This document shows, piece after piece, positions 22,869-29,943 of a DNA stretch of 29,943 nt. Below the pieces are notes generated by a model. It had not been told where the DNA came from. It saw only the letters and a list, made by a program, of their open reading frames with translations, and did no database searches. The stretch is from Oxalobacteraceae bacterium (lineage in GTDB: Bacteria > Pseudomonadota > Gammaproteobacteria > Burkholderiales > Burkholderiaceae_D). The stretch covers positions 1 through 29,943 of the forward strand of contig JAIXQV010000112.1 in assembly GCA_027485535.1 (NCBI GenBank), written 5' to 3'. How positions within the stretch are numbered: position 1 is the stretch's first letter; the number at the start of each line of letters is the position of its first letter. The translations under genes and the position numbers were made by a program.

Positions 22869-23346
22869 TAGCGGCTAGGTGGACGCTGGGGTGGGTATGA
22901 ATCACTGACAGCGGAAAGCGCTGACCAGCGAGATAATCTTCGACGCACTTCAGCACCAGCGGGCTGCGATGTCTATCCTGCGTTGCCAAAATCTCTTGGT
23001 GCGACATCCAAACCGTTCGCAGAATACCCTCATCCAATGCACGATCGTGTAATGCACCCAAGGTGCCAGTGAAGGCAAAGCGCAGATAAGTGACGTCTTC
23101 GTTCAACCGACTTGATTGGTAGCGTGACAGATACACGCCCACTAGTGCGTCGGGAATAAATTCATGCGCGGTTTCTTCGAGTGCCTCTCGCGCAGCTGCC
23201 GCCAACAAAGATTCGCCGGGGTCAAGATGGCCGGCGGGTTGGTTAAATTTGATGCCCTCCGCTGTCTGTTCTTCGACCAACAGAAAGCGCTGATCACGCT
23301 CGATGATGGCGGCGACGGTCACCGAGGGTTTCCAAATGGATGACAT
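22861..23346 (-). CDS. Nudix hydrolase (NudJ-like)
   Basis: A 161-aa Nudix protein with the box GHLDPGESLLAAAAREALEETAHE read as G-x5-E-x7-RE-x2-EE, preceded by WKPSVTVAAIIERDQRFLLVEEQ and followed by LVGVYLSRYQSSRLNEDVTYLRFAF. The sequence style resembles NudJ, which hydrolyses HMP-PP and other diphosphates, but the substrate cannot be fixed from sequence. The ATG at 23346 is preceded by AAAGGA and gives the conserved N-terminus; the open frame continues about 80 codons upstream without recognisable similarity. It overlaps mnmA by 8 bases, the common Nudix-mnmA arrangement in this group. Confidence 0.9.
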   Translation of the reverse strand: MSSIWKPSVTVAAIIERDQRFLLVEEQTAEGIKFNQPAGHLDPGESLLAAAAREALEETAHEFIPDALVGVYLSRYQSSRLNEDVTYLRFAFTGTLGALHDRALDEGILRTVWMSHQEILATQDRHRSPLVLKCVEDYLAGQRFPLSVIHTHPSVHLAAND

Positions 23347-23618
23347 AGCGTCCTTTAAAAGCAAACATTTTACTGTTTTGCGTGTGTGAGGCCTGGGCTG
23401 AACCGCCCCAAATTGCAGCAAATAAGCCAAAATATTGGTGCGTTGCGAAAAATCCAGATCAATAGTATCTTTGCTCCCTTTTTCGGCGAAGCAATCTGGG
23501 CCTGCCCATTCGTCGGCATCGCCTTTCCTTACCAAAGTCCTAACGTGCGGATGTTGCATCGGCGCCCGGTTTTTTATGCTGGCGTCTGGCCTCATCCATT
23601 TTCAATGTGGAGAACACC

Positions 23619-24734
23619 ATGAGAATCGGCATTCCAGCCGAGACCCGTCAGGGCGAAACGCGAGTTGCCGCCACGCCGGAGACGATCAAGAAACTGATCG
23701 CGTCCGGACACAAGGTCATCGTTCAGTCCGGTGCTGGCGTTCCAGCCAGCTTGCCAGACGATGCATTTGCGGCGGTTGGCGCAGACATTGGCGCTGCTGC
23801 AGATGCTTTCGGCTGCGACATCGTATTGAAAGTTCGTGCGCCCTCGTCTGATGAGCGCGCGTTAATGAAATCAGGCACTGCGCTTATCGGCATGCTGAAC
23901 CCGTTCGATGCCGAAGGTATTGCGGGCATGGCTTCGGCAGGCTTGTCGGCCTTCGCGCTGGAGGCGGTACCTCGCATTACCCGCGCGCAGTCAATGGACG
24001 TGCTGTCCTCGCAAGCCAATATTGCTGGCTATAAAGCAGTGCTGATGACCGCCAATATGTACCAGCGCTTCTTTCCCATGTTGATGACTGCAGCGGGTAC
24101 GGTCAAAGCAGCTCGGGTATTGATCATGGGTGTGGGCGTCGCTGGTTTGCAAGCGATTGCAACTGCCAAGCGCCTTGGTGCTGTGATTGAGGCATCCGAT
24201 GTACGCCCACCGGTCAAAGAGCAAGTGGAATCGCTGGGTGCGAAGTTTATTGACGTGCCTTACGAAACCGACGAAGAGCGTGAGATTGCACAGGGTAGCG
24301 GTGGCTACGCGCGGCCGATGCCAGAGGCATGGATGAAACGTCAGGCGGCGCTGGTGCATGAGCGCGCGAAACTGGCGGACATCATCATCACCACGGCCTT
24401 GATCCCGGGACGTAAAGCGCCTGTACTAATTGGCGAAGACACCATCAAAGCAATGAAGCCGGGTTCGGTCATTCTTGATATGGCGGTGGAGCAGGGTGGT
24501 AATTGCGAGCTCTCCGAGCTTGGCAAGACCGTCGTTAAACATGGCGTTCACATTATTGGCGAGGCAAATCTTCCCGCATTGTGTGCTGCGGATGCGTCCG
24601 CACTGTACGCGCGAAATGTGCTCGATTTTCTGAAGCTGATCTTTGACAAAGACGCCAACCTGACCATCGATCAGGCTGATGAGATCATCGCTGCTACCTT
24701 GGTTTGCCATGGTGGTGCGGTGCTCCGCAAGTAA
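23619..24734 (+). CDS. pntAa: NAD(P) transhydrogenase alpha subunit 1 (NAD-binding)
   Basis: A 371-aa dI component of the proton-translocating transhydrogenase that transfers hydride from NADH to NADP+. The start at 23619 gives MRIGIPAETRQGETRVAATP; GGAG lies eight bases before it, and the GTG at 23607 is less likely. The signature RAQSMDVLSSQANIAGYKA (122-140) and the NAD-binding GVGVAG (171-176) are present, as are EASDVRPPVKEQVESLGA and MKPGSVILDMAVEQGGN. It lacks the membrane part, which is encoded separately by pntAb, the split form common outside enterobacteria. panD follows after 18 bp. Confidence 0.95.
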   Translation: MRIGIPAETRQGETRVAATPETIKKLIASGHKVIVQSGAGVPASLPDDAFAAVGADIGAAADAFGCDIVLKVRAPSSDERALMKSGTALIGMLNPFDAEGIAGMASAGLSAFALEAVPRITRAQSMDVLSSQANIAGYKAVLMTANMYQRFFPMLMTAAGTVKAARVLIMGVGVAGLQAIATAKRLGAVIEASDVRPPVKEQVESLGAKFIDVPYETDEEREIAQGSGGYARPMPEAWMKRQAALVHERAKLADIIITTALIPGRKAPVLIGEDTIKAMKPGSVILDMAVEQGGNCELSELGKTVVKHGVHIIGEANLPALCAADASALYARNVLDFLKLIFDKDANLTIDQADEIIAATLVCHGGAVLRK

Positions 24735-24752
24735 TATCGGCGGCACACAGCG

Positions 24753-25112
24753 ATGGAAAGAATCATGCTGCGCGCGAAGATTCATCGCGCAACGGTGACG
24801 GAGTGTGTTTTAGATTACGAAGGCTCGTGTGGGATCGACGAAGATCTGCTCGACGCTGCTGACATTCGTGAATTCGAAAAGATTGATTTGTACAACGTCA
24901 GCAATGGTGAGCGCTTCTCCACTTATGCAATTAAAGGGCGGCGCGGTAGTGGTGAGGTCTCACTCAATGGTGCGGCAGCGCGGCTAGCGCAACGGGGTGA
25001 TTTGCTGATTATTTGCACCTACGCGCCCATGAGCGAAGCAACGGTTGTGGATCATCAACCCAAAATCGTGTTCGTAGATGGCAGTAATCATGTCTCCGGA
25101 ATAAAAAAGTAA
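24753..25112 (+). CDS. panD: Aspartate 1-decarboxylase proenzyme
   Basis: A 119-aa pyruvoyl enzyme that decarboxylates L-aspartate to beta-alanine for pantothenate and CoA. The self-cleavage site G24-S25 is in DYEGSCGID, as in E. coli; S25 becomes the pyruvoyl group. MLRAKIHRATVTE, YNVSNGERFSTYAI (catalytic Tyr) and VSLNGAAARLAQRGDLLIICTY are further family blocks. I keep the first ATG because MERIMLRAKIHR aligns with the E. coli N-terminus. It stands between pntAa and pntAb with short gaps (18 and 20 bp), so it is almost certainly co-transcribed with the transhydrogenase. No panB or panC lies in the window. Confidence 0.96.
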   Translation: MERIMLRAKIHRATVTECVLDYEGSCGIDEDLLDAADIREFEKIDLYNVSNGERFSTYAIKGRRGSGEVSLNGAAARLAQRGDLLIICTYAPMSEATVVDHQPKIVFVDGSNHVSGIKK

Positions 25113-25132
25113 AGCTACCAGTAGAGGACATC

Positions 25133-25447
25133 ATGGAAGTTAGCTACACCATTACCAACCTCATTATTTTTGTCCTGGCGATTTACGTCGGGTATCACGT
25201 TGTCTGGACGGTGACGCCAGCATTGCACACGCCGCTGATGGCCGTGACTAATGCGGTGTCGGCCATCATTATTGTTGGCGCCATGCTTGCCGCAGCGCTC
25301 ACTACGGGCCCGGTTGGGCAGTTCATGGGAACGCTGGCGGTTGCGCTCGCAGCGGTGAATGTATTTGGTGGTTTTTTGGTGACACAGCGGATGCTGGAAA
25401 TGTTCAAGAAAAAACAGCCCAAGTCGCAGAACAAGGAAGGGGCTTAA
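25133..25447 (+). CDS. pntAb: NAD(P) transhydrogenase alpha subunit 2 (membrane)
   Basis: A 104-aa membrane protein corresponding to the membrane part of PntA in fused forms. It has about three hydrophobic helices (7-30, 38-58, 64-86); HTPLMAVTNAVSAIIIVGAML and NVFGGFLVTQRMLEMFKKK are characteristic. A GAGG precedes the ATG. The stop is 4 bp before the pntB start, in keeping with tight co-expression of the proton channel. Confidence 0.95.
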   Translation: MEVSYTITNLIIFVLAIYVGYHVVWTVTPALHTPLMAVTNAVSAIIIVGAMLAAALTTGPVGQFMGTLAVALAAVNVFGGFLVTQRMLEMFKKKQPKSQNKEGA

Positions 25448-25451
25448 TACC

Positions 25452-26897
25452 ATGAGCATGAATCTTGTCACTCTGCTGTATTTGATCGCCTCGATCTGTT
25501 TCATTCAGGCGCTGAAGGGTTTGTCGCATCCGGCCACGGCAAGACGCGGCAATGCGTTTGGTATGACCGGTATGGCGATTGCTGCGCTGACCACGGTAGC
25601 CCTGATCATGAAGCTGCAAGCTGAGGCGACCGCGCCCGGTAGTGGCTTTAGCTTGCTGCTCGGCGGTCTGGTGGTGGGCGGCGCGATTGGTGCTGTGCTG
25701 GCCAAGCGGGTTGAAATGACCAAGATGCCCGAGCTGGTCGCTGCGATGCACTCGCTGATCGGAATGGCGGCAGTGTGTATCGCTGTCGCGGCAGTGTCTG
25801 AGCCGGTGGCTTTTGGCATTGTTGCCAGCGCCACTGACCCCATCCCGTTTGGTAATCGTCTTGAGCTGTTTATCGGTACCTTTGTCGGAGCGATTACTTT
25901 CTCAGGCTCAGTCATCGCATTCGGCAAGCTTGCAGGCAACTTCAAGTTCCGGCTATTTCAGGGCGCGCCAGTTGTTTTCCCCGGCCAGCACCTGATCAAC
26001 CTGCTAATGGCAGTGGTGATGGTGGGTGCAGGCCTGATGTTTGTTGTCGCCGACGGTGCCGAGCCTGCTTGGACGCCATTCCTGGTGATGACGGCGATTG
26101 CCTTTGTGCTCGGTGTGATGATCATCATCCCGATCGGTGGTGCTGACATGCCGGTAGTGGTGTCGATGCTGAACAGCTACTCTGGCTGGGCAGCAGCCGG
26201 CATCGGTTTCTCACTCAATAACTCGATGCTGATTATTGCGGGTTCATTGGTAGGATCCTCCGGCGCGATTCTGTCCTACATCATGTGTAAGGCGATGAAT
26301 CGCTCATTCTTCAACGTGATTCTTGGCGGCTTCGGCGGTGAGGCATCAGCAGGTGGTCCCGGCGGTCAGCAACAACGCAACGTGAAATCGGGTTCGGCCG
26401 ATGATGCCGCCTTCATCATGACGCATGCCGAGACTGTGATTATCGTTCCGGGTTATGGCTTGGCAGTGGCGCGCGCGCAGCACGCGCTGAAAGAACTGAC
26501 CGATCAGCTGACCGAGAAAGGTGTAACCGTGAAATACGCCATCCACCCGGTGGCAGGACGTATGCCTGGTCACATGAACGTCTTGCTGGCGGAGGCTGAA
26601 GTCGCCTACGACCAAGTATTCGAGATGGAAGATATCAACAGCGAATTCGGTCAGGCCGATGTGGTGCTGGTGCTCGGTGCGAATGACGTTGTGAACCCGG
26701 CCGCCAAAGATCCCAACTCGCCGATCGCGGGCATGCCGATTCTAGAGGCCTACAAGGCGAAGACCATCATTGTGAACAAGCGTTCCATGGCGTCAGGTTA
26801 CGCCGGCTTGGACAATGAGTTGTTCTATCTCGATAAGACCATGATGGTGTTTGGTGACGCTAAAAAGGTCATCGAAGATATGGTCAAAGCCATTTAA
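25452..26897 (+). CDS. pntB: NAD(P) transhydrogenase beta subunit
   Basis: A 481-aa subunit with an N-terminal set of about nine membrane helices (proton channel) and a C-terminal NADP(H)-binding dIII domain from about residue 305. VIIVPGYGLAVARAQHAL, HPVAGRMPGHMNVLLAEA and VLVLGANDVVNPAA are the dIII signatures. NKRSMASGYAGLDNELF near the end is also typical. An AAGGAAGGGG sequence lies before the ATG. It completes the pntAa-panD-pntAb-pntB unit. A dispersed repeat begins at its stop codon, and it converges on ubiH. Confidence 0.97.
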   Translation: MSMNLVTLLYLIASICFIQALKGLSHPATARRGNAFGMTGMAIAALTTVALIMKLQAEATAPGSGFSLLLGGLVVGGAIGAVLAKRVEMTKMPELVAAMHSLIGMAAVCIAVAAVSEPVAFGIVASATDPIPFGNRLELFIGTFVGAITFSGSVIAFGKLAGNFKFRLFQGAPVVFPGQHLINLLMAVVMVGAGLMFVVADGAEPAWTPFLVMTAIAFVLGVMIIIPIGGADMPVVVSMLNSYSGWAAAGIGFSLNNSMLIIAGSLVGSSGAILSYIMCKAMNRSFFNVILGGFGGEASAGGPGGQQQRNVKSGSADDAAFIMTHAETVIIVPGYGLAVARAQHALKELTDQLTEKGVTVKYAIHPVAGRMPGHMNVLLAEAEVAYDQVFEMEDINSEFGQADVVLVLGANDVVNPAAKDPNSPIAGMPILEAYKAKTIIVNKRSMASGYAGLDNELFYLDKTMMVFGDAKKVIEDMVKAI

Positions 26898-26935
26898 AGC
26901 CTCTAACAAACTGTCGCTGGCGTTGTTGGTGGCGC
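26895..26935 (+). repeat. Dispersed intergenic repeat, copy B (after pntB)
   Basis: It starts at the pntB stop codon and matches the bases after the secF stop at about 35 of 40 positions. Within it GCTGGCG (26916-26922) can pair with CGCTAGC (26933-26939), including one G-T wobble, around TTGTTGGTGG. The following GCAAGG is shared with copy C. Confidence 0.65.
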
Positions 26936-26961
26936 TAGCAAGGCTTCATCCGGTATCGGCT

Positions 26962-28095
26962 TTATCGCCAACCGTACATCATCTGCTCCGCCAGCGCGCG
27001 TTTCGCTGGCGGCACAAAGTCCAGCACGCCCAAGGACAAACCCAGCAGTCGTTGGGACGCTGCTTGGTCTGAACCATTCGCAAACACGCGCGCCATCAGA
27101 TCGGTCACCCTAACCGTGGTTGATCGGTCGCGCTGGCGCTGCCGCTCGAATTCTGCAAGCGTGGCCGCAGATAGGTCGCGAGCCAACATCTTCGCCAGCA
27201 CTACTGCATCGCGCAGACCCAGATTTAATCCTTGACCTGCGACTGGGTGCAAGGTTTGCGCAGCGTTGCCGATCGCCACCGTGCGCGGTGTTGTGTGCGG
27301 TGCTGCATTCAGGCCCAAGGGGTATTGATGACGCGCACCGACGCGAGTGAGCGTACCCACCCGCTGACCAAATCCGCGCTGTAGCTCATTCAGAAAACTT
27401 GGGTCATCCATCGCCAGCAGACGCTCGGCAGTAGTCGGGGCTACGCACCACACCATGGCGTAGCCATCGGCTTGCGGTAGCAGTGCGAGCGGCCCCTCGG
27501 AAGTAAACCGTTCATAGGCTCGACCTGAAGGTGGCGACGCAGCATGGACTGTCGAGGTAATCGCTATTTGTGCGTAATCGCGAAAGTGAGTTTTGGCGCT
27601 TTGCTCACCGAACACGCCACCTTCTGAATGGATGACGACCGAGGCTGCGAGTTCACGACCATCCGACAAGCTGAGCACGGCATACGCATCTCCGGGCTGC
27701 AGGCTAACCACCGTCGCAGGTCGAAACACAGGCAGACCTGTGGCCATACGCGCGTCGAGTGCATGCACCAGATCACCATAGCGGCATACGTAACCCAGTG
27801 CGGGTAGGTCGTAGTCTTTGCTTTCAATCAGCGTTCGGCCAAAGCTTCCGCGACGCGAGACGTGAATTTGCGTGATTGGCGTTGCGGCCGTAGGCCATGC
27901 GGATATCGTCGACAGAAGTTCACGGCTGCCGAAAGACAAAGCGATCGATCGCGGATCCGCGGTTGCCAGCGCAAGCGGCTTGGCATCGATGAGCGCAATC
28001 TTGTCGGCTGCAACGCCGCGTGCGACCAGCATCGCAGCAAGCGACAGGCCGACCGGCCCGCCGCCCACGATCGCGATATCGACCCTTGTTTGCAT
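26962..28095 (-). CDS. ubiH: UbiH/UbiF-family FAD-dependent ubiquinone biosynthesis hydroxylase
   Basis: A 377-aa flavin monooxygenase of aerobic ubiquinone ring hydroxylation. The FAD fingerprint is IVGGGPVGLSLA (9-20), followed by DPRSIALS (47-54) and the C-terminal GNAAQTLHPVAGQGLNLGLRD (276-296) that defines the UbiH/UbiF/VisC group. The mid-protein D-G motif is less usual here (VVIHSEGG, 153-160, with E-G). The start is 2 bp after the pepP stop; pepP-ubiH is a well-known neighbour pair. Which ring position it hydroxylates cannot be told from sequence, so ubiH is a family-level symbol. Confidence 0.87.
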   Translation of the reverse strand: MQTRVDIAIVGGGPVGLSLAAMLVARGVAADKIALIDAKPLALATADPRSIALSFGSRELLSTISAWPTAATPITQIHVSRRGSFGRTLIESKDYDLPALGYVCRYGDLVHALDARMATGLPVFRPATVVSLQPGDAYAVLSLSDGRELAASVVIHSEGGVFGEQSAKTHFRDYAQIAITSTVHAASPPSGRAYERFTSEGPLALLPQADGYAMVWCVAPTTAERLLAMDDPSFLNELQRGFGQRVGTLTRVGARHQYPLGLNAAPHTTPRTVAIGNAAQTLHPVAGQGLNLGLRDAVVLAKMLARDLSAATLAEFERQRQRDRSTTVRVTDLMARVFANGSDQAASQRLLGLSLGVLDFVPPAKRALAEQMMYGWR

Positions 28096-28097
28096 GA

Positions 28098-29435
28098 TCA
28101 GCTGCGCATCAGTGCTTCAATATCAGCGACGCTTTTCGGTGCCTTGTGCGTCAAGAGGTGGCATCCGTCAGCGGTGACGAGTGCATCGTCTTCGATTCGA
28201 ATGCCGATGTTCCAAAATGCCTCGGGCACGCCTTCAGCCGGGCGAACATAAATGCCCGGCTCGATGGTCAGCACCATGCCGGGCACTAGGGTGCGCGATG
28301 GCTTTTCAGTAGCAGATACAGCGGGGTCTCGGTAATCGCCGACATCATGCACATCCATACCCAGCCAGTGGCCGGTACGATGCATATAAAACTGTCGGTA
28401 ACTATCATTCGCGATCACATCATCCAAGGTACCGACCTTATCTTTATTGAGTAGCCCGGTGTCCAGCATGCCTTGCGCTAGTACGCGAACCGCCGCCTCA
28501 TGTCCGTCAATGAAGCGTTTACCAGGGCCGGTAGCCAAAATCGCTGCGTGTTGCGCCTCTAAAACGAGTTCGTAGAGTGTTTTTTGTGGGCCACTGAATT
28601 TGCCGTTCGCCGGAAAAGTGCGTGTGATATCGGACGCGTAGCTGTCGAGTTCGCAACCAGCATCAATTAATACTAAATCGCCATCGCGCAATTCAGCATC
28701 ACCCGCACGATAGTGAAGTACGCAGGCATTGGCGCCGGTTGCAACGATTGAGCCGTAGGCGGGAAACTGAGAACCATTGCGACGAAACTCGTGCAGTAGC
28801 TCGGCTTCGAGATGATATTCGCGCAGGCCCGGTTTGGCACACCGCATGGCGCGTGCGTGCGCCTCAGAGGCGATATCTGCGGCGCGTTGCATGGTTGCGA
28901 TCTCGTGATCATCTTTCACCAGCCGCATTTCATTCAAAATGGCGCGGATATCAAACGCAGTATTCGGCGCAGTGACACCAGCGCGTACCTGCGAGCGAAC
29001 CGCATTCAGCCAACGCTGAATTTGTTCATCCAGCTTTGCCTGGCTGCCGAGTGCATAAAACAGCGCAGGCGCATTTGCCATCAGCTTCGGTAGCTCTACA
29101 TCAATGCTGTCGATGGTGAGGCAAGCATCAAAGCCAAACGTTTCTTTAGCACCTGTCGGTCCATAGCGATAACCATCCCAGATCTCGCGTTCTTCGTTCT
29201 TGTCACGACAGAATAGGATGGACTGATTTTGAGCTCCTGCGATGAGTACTAGTGTCGCCTCAGGCTCAGGAAATCCGGTGAGATAGTAGAAGTAGCTATC
29301 GTGCCGGTAGGGGTAGTCGGCATCTGCATTCCGCATCACTTCGGGTGCGGTTGGGATGATCGCTACCCCACCGCCTTGGGCGTGCATTTTAGCGAGCAGC
29401 GCGTCGCGCCGGCGGGCAAAGCTTGTAACAGTCAT
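28098..29435 (-). CDS. pepP: Xaa-Pro aminopeptidase
   Basis: A 445-aa metallopeptidase (family M24B) that removes N-terminal residues preceding proline. The creatinase-like N-terminal domain (1-170) is followed by the pita-bread catalytic domain with metal ligands D258 and D269 (LIDAGCELDSYASDITRTF), H356 (HRTGHWLGMDVHDVG), E392 (TIEPGIYV) and E415 (RIEDDA), equivalent to the dimanganese site of E. coli PepP. The ATG at 29435 overlaps the upstream murU stop in ATGA. The gene is followed by ubiH, as in many proteobacteria. Confidence 0.96.
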   Translation of the reverse strand: MTVTSFARRRDALLAKMHAQGGGVAIIPTAPEVMRNADADYPYRHDSYFYYLTGFPEPEATLVLIAGAQNQSILFCRDKNEEREIWDGYRYGPTGAKETFGFDACLTIDSIDVELPKLMANAPALFYALGSQAKLDEQIQRWLNAVRSQVRAGVTAPNTAFDIRAILNEMRLVKDDHEIATMQRAADIASEAHARAMRCAKPGLREYHLEAELLHEFRRNGSQFPAYGSIVATGANACVLHYRAGDAELRDGDLVLIDAGCELDSYASDITRTFPANGKFSGPQKTLYELVLEAQHAAILATGPGKRFIDGHEAAVRVLAQGMLDTGLLNKDKVGTLDDVIANDSYRQFYMHRTGHWLGMDVHDVGDYRDPAVSATEKPSRTLVPGMVLTIEPGIYVRPAEGVPEAFWNIGIRIEDDALVTADGCHLLTHKAPKSVADIEALMRS

Positions 29436-29943
29436 GATCCTGCTTTCAATGGAGCGTTCAATTGTTCGAGCCGTTCTATCGTGCCGACATCGGTCCAGTC
29501 ACCACGGTACACTTCGCCCCCGATTTTGCCCTTGTCGGCGAATTCGCGCAGGATAGGCGCGAGTTTGGCGCTTTCACCTGCCATGACAGTGTCGAACAGT
29601 TCGGGACGATAGACGCCAATACCAGAGAAGGTATAGCGTGGCTCGCCATGATTGGTGATGGAGAAATTCGCCAAAGCAAAATCTCCTTCCGGATGATGCG
29701 CAGGATTCTTGACCAGATATAACCACGCCAGGTCACGTTCGCCCACCGGGTAAGGCTTGCCCCACGGGTCGCTTTCCTCGAGGACGTCTTTCACCTGACT
29801 AAAATCAAAGTGCGGGCAGTAAATATCGCCGGCAATCGCGACGAATGGTGAGTCGCCGAGTAGATGGCGTGCCTTTGCGATACCGCCCGCAGTTTCCAGC
29901 GCGCTTCCCTCGGCGGAGTAAACCAGTTCTGCACCGTATCGAC
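29432..29943 (-). CDS. murU: N-acetylmuramate 1-phosphate uridylyltransferase, C-terminal part (5' end outside window)
   Basis: The frame is open to the window edge, giving about 170 residues of a nucleotidyltransferase. It includes LETAGGIAKARHLLGDSPFV and the metal-binding AGDIYCPHFDF, then AWLYLVKNPAHHPEGDFAL, FSGIGVYRPELFD and DWTDVGTIERLEQLN. MurU makes UDP-MurNAc from MurNAc-1-P in the peptidoglycan recycling route described in Pseudomonas. Related sugar nucleotidyltransferases (HddC, RmlA-like) share the fold; the NPAHHPEGDFAL wording favours MurU. The stop overlaps the pepP start by four bases, so murU-pepP-ubiH is probably one unit. Confidence 0.82.
   Translation of the reverse strand, partial: RYGAELVYSAEGSALETAGGIAKARHLLGDSPFVAIAGDIYCPHFDFSQVKDVLEESDPWGKPYPVGERDLAWLYLVKNPAHHPEGDFALANFSITNHGEPRYTFSGIGVYRPELFDTVMAGESAKLAPILREFADKGKIGGEVYRGDWTDVGTIERLEQLNAPLKAGS

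Noticed and set aside
23347..23595. N-terminal extension of the Nudix hydrolase (83 extra codons)
   Set aside because: The extension has no family similarity, while the ATG at 23346 has AAAGGA at the right distance and gives the conserved N-terminus.
26895..26935. Possible integron attC site (GCCTCTAACAAAC after a stop codon)
   Set aside because: The start resembles the inverse core of attC sites, but no matching GTTRRRY core site follows at either copy, and the flanking genes are core chromosomal genes rather than cassettes.
1..29943. CRISPR arrays, tRNA or rRNA genes, insertion sequences
   Set aside because: No regularly spaced repeats, no recognisable tRNA or rRNA sequence and no transposase were seen on either strand; a tRNA scan was not possible.

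Overview
The window is a stretch of chromosome from a betaproteobacterium, most likely a member of Burkholderiales. The evidence is protein-level resemblance plus the gene neighbourhoods: ubiA-oxyR-recG, queA-tgt-yajC-secD-secF, a Nudix-mnmA pair, split transhydrogenase alpha subunits (pntAa/pntAb), and yggS-proC next to pilT-pilU. I cannot name the genus from sequence alone. Almost all of the window is conserved housekeeping DNA with tight gene spacing.

Layout. Position 1-402 is the end of a glycolate oxidase iron-sulfur subunit (glcF). Positions 445-3827 (minus) hold the one clear accessory insert: a small CesT-type type III secretion chaperone followed, 11 bp later, by a 966-residue protein with a disordered N-terminus, coiled coils and several hydrophobic segments, which I read as its secreted client. 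I do not recognise the big protein. A 325-bp non-coding stretch with small repeats and hairpins follows (3828-4152). Then come gpx (minus), yggS-proC (plus, overlapping), pilT-pilU (minus), ubiA, oxyR and recG (minus, closely packed), and queA-tgt-yajC-secD-secF (plus). A terminator-like hairpin separates yajC from secD. purB (minus) and a YibF-like glutathione transferase (plus) diverge. After a bidirectional terminator come bacterioferritin and its ferredoxin partner Bfd (minus), each with a Fur-box-like site upstream. A Nudix hydrolase and mnmA (minus, overlapping) are followed by pntAa-panD-pntAb-pntB (plus). The last block is murU-pepP-ubiH (minus), with murU cut by the window edge.

Themes. 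Redox and iron handling recur: OxyR with both redox cysteines, a 2-Cys glutathione peroxidase, Bfr/Bfd and the transhydrogenase. Protein export is represented by YajC-SecD-SecF, pilus retraction by PilT/PilU, ubiquinone synthesis by UbiA and UbiH, and tRNA modification by QueA, Tgt and MnmA.

Most worth following up are the unrecognised chaperone-linked protein, the paired Fur-like sites of bfr and bfd, panD lying inside the pnt operon, and a dispersed repeat that begins at the stop codons of both secF and pntB. No type III secretion apparatus gene lies in the window, so the effector reading rests on the chaperone family and the architecture of its partner.
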